Assembly: GCA_015063325.1 (NCBI GenBank)
Contig: SVUK01000016.1
Coordinates: 33,844 to 97,843 of the forward strand
DNA: 64,000 nucleotides
DNA from: Oscillospiraceae bacterium
GTDB lineage: Bacteria; Bacillota; Clostridia; Oscillospirales; CAG-272
Reading direction: 5' to 3'
The notes below the pieces were generated by a model that saw only the letters and a program-made list of their open reading frames with translations, did no database searches and was not told the origin of the DNA. A program made the position numbers and the translations under genes. Below, in pieces: positions 30,720 through 39,263 of the stretch (positions within the stretch are counted from its first letter, which is position 1; the number at the start of each line of letters is the position of its first letter).

Positions 30720-31037
30720 TCAAATTTTATTTTCCGCTCTGCCGGCAAGGGAAGATGGCGAAAGTTGAGAAAAGCAGACGCGCACCTCGCTTTTAGGCGC
30801 AGGTTTGCGTTTCTTTTGGCGAAAGCTGAAGCGTACGCGTTCCTGACGGGACGGCTCGTTGCGGTAAACCACAAAGGATTTTGGCAGCTCTACCGAGGCG
30901 AATTCCACCCGACCTTCGGCATGCGCGCCGGCGATATACTTTTTGGTCACGGGAGAGACGGTAGCGGTATCGGCGTCAAAGATGCCGATGATATTTTTCG
31001 TTCGCAAATTCTTATTGTTTCCGGCGTGAAGATACAC
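30720..31037 (-). CDS. remB: RemB/DUF370-family protein (GTG start)
   Basis: MYLHAGNNKNLRTKNIIGIFDADTATVSPVTKKYI; between recF and gyrB as in other Bacillota. Confidence 0.85.
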   Translation of the reverse strand: MYLHAGNNKNLRTKNIIGIFDADTATVSPVTKKYIAGAHAEGRVEFASVELPKSFVVYRNEPSRQERVRFSFRQKKRKPAPKSEVRVCFSQLSPSSLAGRAENKI

Positions 31038-31069
31038 TTGACCGCCTCCTTTTCAAAGTTTTTTGCCGA

Positions 31070-31480
31070 GTTTTTGAAAGTTTTTGCTCCAGCTTTTTTC
31101 AAAAAGCTGGTAGGGTTCGGGGGACGAGCGCGACTGCCGCCTGAGGCGGAAGCAGGGAGCGCGAGGAGTGGCCGCGGTCGAAATTTCTGCGAGCAGTAAT
31201 GCGAGCAAAAAGAAATTTCGGGCACCGCAACAGGAACAAAGTCCCGAGGTCTTTTCGCGCTCCGCGCGAACCTTCGGCGCTTTTTGTTCGCGCCTGCGAC
31301 GCGAAAGAAGGTCGTGGGTTTCACCCACACCTGACCAACTTTTTGTAAAAAGTTGGATCAAAAACTTGTTCTCACGCGCACGCGCGCACGCGCGCGCGTA
31401 GAAGGTCCTCGCTTTTTTGAAAAAAAGCGAGGTAAAAAACTTTCTTCGCGCTTTTTGAAAAAAGCGCGCCAAAAACTTTC
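31070..31480. repeat. Modules C and D mosaic
   Basis: GGGACGAGCGCGACTGCCGCCTGAGGCGG..., GAAATTTCTGCGAGCAGTAATGCGAGCAAAAAGAAATTTC, TCGCGCTCCGCGCGAACC. Confidence 0.85.
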
Positions 31481-31526
31481 AATCTTTGGTGATCCGAAAT
31501 CGTTTCTGCAACGGTTTCGGCTTCGT

Positions 31527-32630
31527 TTATTGCAAATAGGCTCCGTTCTCCACGCGGATCAGTTTCCCTGCCGCAGGAAGATTTTCCTCGCAGGCGGTAA
31601 TGATCACCTGCCGCCCGACAATCTTTTCGGCAAGATAGCTCCGCCGCGCCGCGTCCAGTTCGGAAAATACGTCGTCAAGCAGATAGACCGGCATTTCGCG
31701 GCAAATGGACTCGCAAAGATTTCCCTCCGCCAGCTTGACCGCCAGCGCCATAGACCTCTGTTGCCCTTGCGAAGCAAACATTCTTGCCGGTTTGCCGTTC
31801 AGATTCATGGCAACGTCGTCTTTGTGGATTCCCCAAAGGGTTGCTCCGGCGGCAATCTCTCGCTCGTGGTTGTTCATCAGCTTTTCAAAATAGGCTTTTT
31901 CGGTCTGTGCAGGGTCGGCAAATTCCTCCGGGTCGCGGTGAAGAGAAGGATCGTAAACAATTTCCGGCTTCTCTTTGCCGTCGGTCATTTCCGAAAAGAT
32001 TTCCCGAACGGCGGGATCCAGCCGCTTGCAGTATTTTAACCGATCTGCCGAAAGCGCCGCCGCCTCTTTGGCGAGCTCCGCCGACCAAAGCTCAATCGTT
32101 CCCCGAAAAGTCCCGGGATCCTCCTCGGCGTTTCGCAAAAGCTGGTTGCGCTGTTTGAGGATCTTGTTATAATTTTGCAAACTCTTCAAATAGGCAGGAT
32201 AGAGCTGGGAAATGGCAACGTCCAAAAAGTTCCGCCGCTCGCCGGGACCTTCTTTCACGATGGAAAGATGCTCCGGGCAGAACAGCACGGTACGAAAAAG
32301 TCCCAAAGCGTCCGAGACCTTTGCAAGCCGCACGCGGTTGTGTTCAATTCTGCGGCGCTTACCTTTGAGCAGGCGCACGGTCAGGTTTTGCTCCCGGACC
32401 GAGTCCGAATAGTCCATTGAAATTTCGAACAGTTCGGCGCCGAAACGAATCATTTCCTCATCGGAGGACGTCCGAAAACTCTTGCCCACCGAGGCATAAA
32501 AAATCGCCTCCAGCAGGTTGGTTTTCCCCTGCGCGTTTTTCCCGACCAAAAGATTGACGCCGGGATCAAAATTCACGTCGGCAAATTCAATATTCCGAAA
32601 ATCCCGAACGCGAACGCGATGACAAATCAT
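31527..32630 (-). CDS. recF: DNA replication and repair protein RecF
   Basis: VRDFRNIEFADVNFDPGVNLLVGKNAQGKTNLLEAIFY; LLDDVFSELD. Confidence 0.97.
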   Translation of the reverse strand: MICHRVRVRDFRNIEFADVNFDPGVNLLVGKNAQGKTNLLEAIFYASVGKSFRTSSDEEMIRFGAELFEISMDYSDSVREQNLTVRLLKGKRRRIEHNRVRLAKVSDALGLFRTVLFCPEHLSIVKEGPGERRNFLDVAISQLYPAYLKSLQNYNKILKQRNQLLRNAEEDPGTFRGTIELWSAELAKEAAALSADRLKYCKRLDPAVREIFSEMTDGKEKPEIVYDPSLHRDPEEFADPAQTEKAYFEKLMNNHEREIAAGATLWGIHKDDVAMNLNGKPARMFASQGQQRSMALAVKLAEGNLCESICREMPVYLLDDVFSELDAARRSYLAEKIVGRQVIITACEENLPAAGKLIRVENGAYLQ

Positions 32631-32668
32631 AGTCCTTTTTTCTTGTTAAAGCGATTGTTTTTGAAAGA

Positions 32669-33820
32669 TCACTCTTTCATACGGACGGGCAGGAGCATGA
32701 ACAGCTCTGTCTGCGCGCCGAGATCTTCCGCCGGCTCAATGTTAATGCTGGTGAGCGGCGTGGAAAGCGAGATTTTGACGCGATTTGCGCTCGAAGCCTT
32801 CAAACTTTCAATCAAGAAACGGTTGTTGAAAGCGATGAGCAGGTCTTCGCCCTCGTGGTCGATATCAATTTCGTCGTAGGTGGAACCGAGGGTGGAAACC
32901 GCCGAAATTTTGAGGAGTTTGCCCTCAAAATGCAGTTTGACGTGCGAACGAACGCTTCCGGCAACCTTTTCCTCGGTGACCAAAGCGGCGCGCTCCAAAG
33001 CGGCGATCAGGCGCTCGCGGTCGCAGGAGGCAAAAATGCGATGCTGTTTAATGATGATGCGATCGTATTCAATATAAATGCCTTCCACCAGGTGGGAGAA
33101 GAAGATCATATCGTCAAAGTGGAAAATAATATTCTTTCTGCTCAGGCAAACGCGAACGGTTTCGCGCTCGTCGTCTTTCAGAATGCGATAAAGCTCATTG
33201 ACGGTTTTGGTAGGAACGATGAAGGAAAATTTCAATTCAGATTCATCGCGGTTACGGTTTTCAACGGTGGTGCGAACGCCGCATTTTGCAAGTTTAAAGC
33301 TATCGCAGGAGACGAGCAGGAGCTCATCGGCGGTCACTTTAAAATAACAACCGTTGAGAACGGCGCGCTGATCGTTATTTGCCATTGCAAACATCGCTTT
33401 GCCGATCATCTCTTTGAGGACCGCTTGATTCACCTCAAAACCGTCCTCGGTTTCCAAGCGCGGAATGGCAGGGTAATCGGAGGCGGCGAGCGCGTTCATA
33501 CGGTGAACAGATTTACCGCTCTCAATGGAAGCCTGAAGATTTTCGGAAACGGTCAGGGTTACAGTTTCACCCTCCATCACGCGGAAGGTTTGGGTCAATT
33601 TTTGCGCGTTGAGAATATAAGCGCCGGCTTCCAAGACCTCGGCTTGAACGGCAAGGCGCGTACCTTTTTCAGAATCGAATGTGGTCAAAATGCAGGTACC
33701 GTCGGCAGAAGCTTCAATCAAAATACCTTCGGTAGCTGTCATTGCAGATTTGCCGGAAACCGTGTTCATCAAGGGAGTGGTGGCTTCCATAATCTTCTTT
33801 CGGTTGAATACGATTTTCAT
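32669..33820 (-). CDS. dnaN: DNA polymerase III beta sliding clamp
   Basis: MKIVFNRKKIMEATTPLMNTVSGKSAMTATEGILIEA; C-terminal ELFMLLPVRM. Confidence 0.97.
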   Translation of the reverse strand: MKIVFNRKKIMEATTPLMNTVSGKSAMTATEGILIEASADGTCILTTFDSEKGTRLAVQAEVLEAGAYILNAQKLTQTFRVMEGETVTLTVSENLQASIESGKSVHRMNALAASDYPAIPRLETEDGFEVNQAVLKEMIGKAMFAMANNDQRAVLNGCYFKVTADELLLVSCDSFKLAKCGVRTTVENRNRDESELKFSFIVPTKTVNELYRILKDDERETVRVCLSRKNIIFHFDDMIFFSHLVEGIYIEYDRIIIKQHRIFASCDRERLIAALERAALVTEEKVAGSVRSHVKLHFEGKLLKISAVSTLGSTYDEIDIDHEGEDLLIAFNNRFLIESLKASSANRVKISLSTPLTSINIEPAEDLGAQTELFMLLPVRMKE

Positions 33821-33869
33821 TGTGTTCTTTCCTTCCTTATATAGAAATTGATTGTATCTTCAAAAAATA

Positions 33870-33990
33870 ATTCAAGTTTTTTGCCGAGCTTTTAAAAGTT
33901 TTTGATCAAACTTTTTTCAAAAAGTTTGTCAGGGGGTGGGGTGAAACCCCACGACCTTCCTTCGCGCGCAGCGCGAACTCTCCTTGCTTC
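33870..33990. repeat. Module C fragment in the dnaN-dnaA intergenic region
   Basis: AAACTTTTTTCAAAAAGTTTGTCAGGGGGTGGGGTGAAACCCCACGACCTTCCTTCGCGCGCAGCGCGAA. Confidence 0.85.
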
Positions 33991-34001
33991 CGCACTTTTC
34001 T

Positions 34002-34216
34002 CGCCTCATCCACCACGCAAGCGCGGTCCCCCTTCCCCTACGAGGGGAAGGCACAGAGCACCATTCTCTGCAAGTAACGATTTTATTTGCTCAATTCGTT
34101 CTATTTTGTTTTTGCGTTTCATTTGAAAATCATTTCACCTTTTTATCCGAAACAGTGACTTTGTCTGCCTTCCCCTCGCAGGGGAAGGGGGACCATCGTA
34201 GATGGTGGATGAGGCG
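34002..34216. mobile_element. MITE-like element (Module E), about 215 bp with approx. 50-bp terminal inverted repeats
   Basis: CGCCTCATCCACCACGCAAGCGCGGTCCCCCTTCCCCTACGAGGGGAAGGCA ... TGCCTTCCCCTCGCAGGGGAAGGGGGACCATCGTAGATGGTGGATGAGGCG around an AT-rich core; no ORF. Confidence 0.7.
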
Positions 34217-34274
34217 AAAACAATGATTTGCGCTTTTGCGCATAGAAGAAAAGGAGAATAGAAGAATTTACAGA

Positions 34275-34696
34275 AGTAAAAGTAGTAGAGTCTGCGGAAA
34301 ATGTGGACAAGTCCGTCAAGCGGCTTTCCAAGCGTTTTTTCAAAACGTTCCAAAACGGGAAAACAGATGGAAAACCAAAGGAAAACCTGTGGACGAATGT
34401 GGAAAACTTTTTTCTATTTTTCCTTTCCGACGGATAAAACAGAGAAAACAAAAACAAAAAATGAAAAGCAAAACGCAAAGTGGAAAACCAAAAGGTGGAA
34501 AAATCCGAAAGAAAGGAACAAAATAAAAGATTTTCAAGACGGATTTTGACTTTTCCACAGTTGCCGACACCAAAACTTTCCAAAGGAACGAAACGGCTCC
34601 GAAAGGGGCTTTTGCAAACTTTTCCAACAGCGTTTCCAAACTTGCAAACACACTTTTTCACAACTTTTCCACAGGTGTTGAAAAAGGTGTGGAAAA
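34275..34696. promoter_or_regulatory. Putative oriC: DnaA-box cluster with DnaA-trio-like element
   Basis: TGTGGACAA 34302-34310; TGTGGACGA 34388-34396; TGTGGAAAA 34398-34406; TTTTCCACA 34551-34559; TTTTTCACA 34654-34662; TTTTCCACA 34665-34673; TGTGGAAAA 34688-34696; minus strand CTACTACTTTTACTTC next to the 34302 box. Confidence 0.8.
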
Positions 34697-34699
34697 GAA

Positions 34700-34995
34700 C
34701 AAAAGTTTTTTGCACCGCTTTTTTTCAAAAAAGCGGTTGAGGTGTGGAGCAAAGCTCCACGACCTTCTTTTCGCGCTCCGCGCGAACAAAAAGCAAGGAA
34801 GGTTCGCGCCAAAGGCGCGAATGAAGGTCGTGGGTTTCGTTCCTGTTGCGGTGCCCGAAATTTCTTTTTGCTCGCATTGCTGCTCGCAGAAATTTCGACC
34901 GCTGCCACTCCTCGCGCTCCCTGCTTCCGCCACAGGCGGCAGTCGCGCTCGTCCCCACACCTGACCAGCTTTTTGGAAAAAGCTGGACCAAAAAC
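34700..34995. repeat. Modules C and D mosaic between oriC and dnaA
   Basis: GGTGTGGAGCAAAGCTCCACGACC, CGCGCTCCGCGCG, GAAATTTCTTTTTGCTCGCATTGCTGCTCGCAGAAATTTC, AGCTTTTTGGAAAAAGCT. Confidence 0.85.
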
Positions 34996-34998
34996 TTT

Positions 34999-36360
34999 TT
35001 AACCGATCGAGCGTTTCAGTTCGTTGAGGTCCAGAGCGTAGGAGGAGTCGGTCGCAACCTTGCGCGCAATTTTTTGGTAAGAGGTCAGAATCGTCGAGTG
35101 GTCGCGGTCAAATAGCTTTCCAATGTTCGGAAAACTCATTTCAGTCATCTCCCGGATCAGATAAACGGCAAGGTGCCGCGCTTCAGCAACCGATTTTTCG
35201 CGCTTCTTTCCAACCATATCGTCTTTTGAGATTCCCGTTCGGTCGGTAATGGCGGAAAAAATTTTATCCACCGTCACACTCACCGGCTCGGCGTCTCCCA
35301 AAAATTCCGAAAGACAAACCTGCGCCACTTCCATGGTAATCTCTTTTCCCTGCAACAACTGAATGGCTCCCAGCTTTTTAATAGCCCCCTCCAGCTGCCG
35401 AATGTTCGACCGCAGATTCTCGGCAAGAAAAACCAAAACTTCGTCGGGAAGCTTTAAATTCACCTGGTCCGCCTTCGATTTGATAATTGCAATCCGCAAT
35501 TCCAAGTCGGGCGGCTCAATATCGGCGATCAGACCCCATTCAAACCGCGTTTTGAGACGTTCTTCCAAAGGCTTAATCTCGCGAGGCGGTCGGTCGGAGG
35601 TCAGAATGATCTGCTTTTTCTCCTCAAACAGCGCGTTAAAGGTGTGGAAGAACTCTTCCTGCGTCGCTACTTTCCCGGCAATAAACTGAATGTCATCAAT
35701 GAGCAACACGTCGCACTTGCGATATTTGTTGCGAAATTCCACCATCGGATTTTCGTCTTCGCTCTTCTTTTTGAGCATACAGGAAATCATCTGATTGGTA
35801 AAATCCTCGCCCTTGGTGTAAATGATCCGCGTTTTCGGATTGTTCTGCCGCAAACGGTTGATCGTCGCGTAAAGCAGGTGCGTTTTCCCCAATCCGCTGT
35901 TTCCGTAAATAAAGAGAGGATTATAGTTGGTTGCCGGATGGTTTGCAACGGCAACGCAGGCGGCATGAGCAAACTTGTTCGTCGCACCCACAATAAAGTT
36001 TTCAAATGTATATTCAAAATTGTAGGAGGGGATTTCGGAAGTCTCGTCCGGCGCGTCCCGACCGATGATTTTAATATCCTGCGGAGCAACCGGTTTGCCG
36101 GTAAAGGAGAGATCTACCGTAACCGGAAAACCGAGCAACTCTTCAAAGTACGCGCGGATTTTCTCTAAAAAACGCTTTTGAATAATTTGGTGCTTCATTT
36201 CCGAAGCGGTGCCAAGCTGAATATGCGAGCCGTCAAAACTCAAAACTTCCACTTCGCCGAACCAAAGGTCAATCCCTGCCTGCGGCAGTTCGCCTTTGAA
36301 AGATTCTTTCACCGCTTGCCAGACTTCCGTTATTTCCCGGATGTAGTCGCTTTCCGCCAT
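34999..36360 (-). CDS. dnaA: Chromosomal replication initiator protein DnaA
   Basis: YTFENFIVGATNKFAHAACVAVANHPATNYNPLFIYGNSGLGKTHLL; C-terminal ARHLAVYLIREMTEMSFPNIGKLFDRDHSTILTSYQKI. Confidence 0.99.
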   Translation of the reverse strand: MAESDYIREITEVWQAVKESFKGELPQAGIDLWFGEVEVLSFDGSHIQLGTASEMKHQIIQKRFLEKIRAYFEELLGFPVTVDLSFTGKPVAPQDIKIIGRDAPDETSEIPSYNFEYTFENFIVGATNKFAHAACVAVANHPATNYNPLFIYGNSGLGKTHLLYATINRLRQNNPKTRIIYTKGEDFTNQMISCMLKKKSEDENPMVEFRNKYRKCDVLLIDDIQFIAGKVATQEEFFHTFNALFEEKKQIILTSDRPPREIKPLEERLKTRFEWGLIADIEPPDLELRIAIIKSKADQVNLKLPDEVLVFLAENLRSNIRQLEGAIKKLGAIQLLQGKEITMEVAQVCLSEFLGDAEPVSVTVDKIFSAITDRTGISKDDMVGKKREKSVAEARHLAVYLIREMTEMSFPNIGKLFDRDHSTILTSYQKIARKVATDSSYALDLNELKRSIG

Positions 36361-36516
36361 TGCACACCCTTTCCAAAACTGACCAAACGATCAATTTTTA
36401 TTTTCATAATCTCTAAATATATAACTATATAAATATACAGTATTATTATAACATATCTGCCATTTCCATGCAATAGGTTACTAAAAATTCACAAATTATT
36501 TACAATTAGAGAGACC

Positions 36517-36562
36517 TTGAGGGGGAGAAAACCTTTTTGAAAAAAAGTTTTCTCCCCCTCAA
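36517..36562. repeat. Module A hairpin (copy 9)
   Basis: TTGAGGGGGAGAAAACCTTTTTGAAAAAAAGTTTTCTCCCCCTCAA. Confidence 0.9.
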
Positions 36563-36574
36563 ACTTCCCCTCTT

Positions 36575-36760
36575 TCCAAAAACTTCAACCCGAAGAGGCT
36601 GGTTTTTTTTGAAAGCGGTTTTATGCACCGCTCCGGATGAAGAACGACAAAAAGCAGTGAGATTTTCCATTTCAATTGTTTTGATCAATCTCCACCCGGA
36701 GCGAAAAACATAGCCTTTTCAAAAACTTCCAACTCTTGGGTGGAGTTTTTGAAAAAAAGG
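36575..36760. repeat. Two Module B copies, opposite orientation
   Basis: GAAAGCGGTTTTATGCACCGCTCCGGA and TCCACCCGGAGCG...TTTTCAAAAACTTCCAACTC...GGTGGAGTTTTTGAAAAA. Confidence 0.75.
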
Positions 36761-36764
36761 AGAG

Positions 36765-36812
36765 CGCGAGAGGGGGAAGAACTTTTTGCAAAAAGTTCTT
36801 CCCCCTCTCGCG
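36765..36812. repeat. Module A hairpin (copy 10)
   Basis: Same arm sequence as copy 4. Confidence 0.9.
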
Positions 36813-36840
36813 ACCTTTCATCTCCCCGAAAGGGAAAATA

Positions 36841-37524
36841 TCACTGCTTCTTTCCGTAGGCTCTGTAAGAGCTGTAACGGTCGCCGGTATAGCGATGGGT
36901 TCGGAACGGATGGTTAAAAATTGCGCCCAGAATGCGGCATCCGCTGCGGCGGAGCTGTTCGGCAACGCTTTTTGCCATCCGCGTTTTCGCCTTGCCGCGG
37001 TTGATCACCATCACGGCGCCGTTGCAATGCTCGGCGATGACGGCGGCGTCCACCACCAAACCGAGCGGAGACGTATCAATTAAAACAAAATCATATTCCG
37101 GTGCGACCGTATTCAACAGTTTTTCAAACGCACCGCCGCCCAAAAGCTCGGTGGGGTTGGGCGGAAACGGCCCCGAAAACAGCACGTGCAATCCCGGGAT
37201 CTGCGTTTGCAAAATAACTTCCTCCGCTTGCGCCTGTCCGGAAAGCACCTGCGAAAGACCGGTCATGCCCGGTCGGTCGGTATAGCGGCTGACGGTGACC
37301 GATTTGCGCAGGTCGGCGTCCAAAAACAGAACCTTTTTGCCTGTCTCCGCCAAGTTCTTTGCAAGCTCCAGGGTCAGCGTGGTTTTTCCCTCGTTGGGAA
37401 GACAGCTGGTGAAAACGATGGTTTTGATATTCTCTCCGCTGAAAAGCAGGTTGACGCGGATGGAATTGTAGGCTTCGCGCACAAAATAGGGGTTTTCGTC
37501 AAATCGCAGTTCCACTGTTTTCAT
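36841..37524 (-). CDS. CpsD/CapB-family tyrosine-protein kinase
   Basis: KTIVFTSCLPNEGKTTLTLELAKNLAETGKKVLFLDADLRKS; C-terminal Tyr-rich tail TGDRYSSYRAYGKKQ. Confidence 0.95.
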   Translation of the reverse strand: MKTVELRFDENPYFVREAYNSIRVNLLFSGENIKTIVFTSCLPNEGKTTLTLELAKNLAETGKKVLFLDADLRKSVTVSRYTDRPGMTGLSQVLSGQAQAEEVILQTQIPGLHVLFSGPFPPNPTELLGGGAFEKLLNTVAPEYDFVLIDTSPLGLVVDAAVIAEHCNGAVMVINRGKAKTRMAKSVAEQLRRSGCRILGAIFNHPFRTHRYTGDRYSSYRAYGKKQ

Positions 37525-38297
37525 TTTGCTTCACCGTCCTTCTTTTGCGCGTAGTAGGTTGCATAGTATCGTCCGCTCTTTTTTTGCGAGATCCGTTTAG
37601 CGTCAGCAAGGTTGGGTACCTCGCCCAAAAGGATCACGTTCAGTTCGCGCTTGAGTGTTTCCTCGTTATCCACTCTGCCGTCAAGCAGGTAGACAAGCAA
37701 AAAGACGAAATAAAGGAGCACTGCGGCAACCGCGCCGGACAGGGGAATACAAACCACGCGGACCGGATTGCACGGCGAGGTCGGCAGGACAATGGAATCG
37801 TACGGCTTGACGTATTTTTCACCGTTGAACAGCTCGCTCATCTTATCGCAAACGCAATCCACCAGCGCCGCGGCAAGCTCCTGCGCTTCCTTGGGGTCGT
37901 TGCTCTTGACTTTGAATTTGACGATATGCGTAGGCGTATCTTCCGGAATGGGGTCGACCTCGATCATTCCGGCAAGATTTTTTGCCGTTTGTTTGGAGCC
38001 GGTCGCCGTAATTGCCGCCTGCAAAACGTCGTTGGAAAGAACGGTGTCGGCAACGTCGTAAATCAGGTTGTTTGCGATCGAAACGTCGGAGGTTTCGGTA
38101 TATTGCTTTCCGGTTTCACGCAAAACGAAAAGGGTTGCGTTTGCCGAATAGACATCGGTATGGGTATAGTAGAGGTAGAACGCCGTTCCGCCTCCGACAA
38201 GAAGCGCGGCAATCAGCAAAAAAATCCAGCAGCGCCGCAAAACGATGAACAGATCGGAAAACGAAATTGCCGGCAGTTCTTTTTTGTTTTCTTCCAT
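37521..38297 (-). CDS. Wzz/YveK-type capsular polysaccharide chain-length/kinase activator protein
   Basis: Two TM segments flanking an extracellular domain; overlaps the downstream kinase. Confidence 0.88.
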   Translation of the reverse strand: MEENKKELPAISFSDLFIVLRRCWIFLLIAALLVGGGTAFYLYYTHTDVYSANATLFVLRETGKQYTETSDVSIANNLIYDVADTVLSNDVLQAAITATGSKQTAKNLAGMIEVDPIPEDTPTHIVKFKVKSNDPKEAQELAAALVDCVCDKMSELFNGEKYVKPYDSIVLPTSPCNPVRVVCIPLSGAVAAVLLYFVFLLVYLLDGRVDNEETLKRELNVILLGEVPNLADAKRISQKKSGRYYATYYAQKKDGEAK

Positions 38298-38374
38298 TGG
38301 TAAACTCCTTTAATTGCTTGTCCGGCTGATAAGCTCCTTTAATTGCTTGTCCGGTTTGAGATGGGATCGATTTT

Positions 38375-39097
38375 TTAAAGCCGCTCGTTGTGAACGATCG
38401 CCCGGGCGTTCTCCCAGGTCAGGCGGCGGATTGTTTCGGGACCGACGAGATTTTCCAGCACGGGCAGGCAGACCGACATAAGCGGTTTGCGCGTTTCAAC
38501 GTTGTGCCCGTCCGAGGAAACGACATGCGCCAGATTGGCTTGAACAATCTTTTTGAACTGTTTTTGCTCAAATTTTCCGAAATTGCCAACGGCGTTTCCG
38601 GCATTGAGCTGCACCAGTCCGCCGCAAGCGACAAACTCATACAGCCATTTAAAATGGAACCCCAGGGCGCGATAGCGTTCGGCATGTGCAAGAACCGGGG
38701 TATATCCCATTTGCAAAAGCCGATCGGTGCCTTGCCGCAAAGTGGAAAAAGGAACGCCGGCAGGAAAATCGACCAGCAGATAGCGGCTGCCCGAAAGGGT
38801 GCGGCATCTCCCCTCGCCCAGCGCCGAAAGGCAGGAATCGTAATATCCGAGTTCGTGCCCCAAATAAAGCTCCAAATCGGGAAATTCCTCGGCGGCATAT
38901 TCGCGCAGTCGCTCAAACGCGCGCTCCGAGGCGGCGGACGTATCGCCGAACAAATAGGGGTTAAAATGAGGCGTCAGACAAATCGCCCTGGTACCATCCT
39001 CATACGCCATGCGAAGGAGCTTATGCGATTCGTGTTCATCCTTTGCGCCGTCGTCAACGCCGCAAAGAAAATGCGTGTGCATATCGAAAAACGCCAT
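38375..39097 (-). CDS. CpsB/CapC/YwqE-family tyrosine phosphatase (PHP)
   Basis: MAFFDMHTHFLCGVDDGAKDEHESHKLLRMAYEDGTRAICLTPHFNPYLF; HAERYRAL. Confidence 0.93.
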   Translation of the reverse strand: MAFFDMHTHFLCGVDDGAKDEHESHKLLRMAYEDGTRAICLTPHFNPYLFGDTSAASERAFERLREYAAEEFPDLELYLGHELGYYDSCLSALGEGRCRTLSGSRYLLVDFPAGVPFSTLRQGTDRLLQMGYTPVLAHAERYRALGFHFKWLYEFVACGGLVQLNAGNAVGNFGKFEQKQFKKIVQANLAHVVSSDGHNVETRKPLMSVCLPVLENLVGPETIRRLTWENARAIVHNERL

Positions 39098-39263
39098 ATC
39101 TCTCCTCCTTTCATGCGTAAACCGCCGTTTTGTTTGATTGCTGTCGTATTTCTATATGTCCCTATTTATCTATTATGACATTTTTATCTATTTTATTATA
39201 ACATTCGCGCCGTTCTCTGTCAAGAAGATTTACCGAAAAAATCGGCGGCGTCGAATTTTCCCG

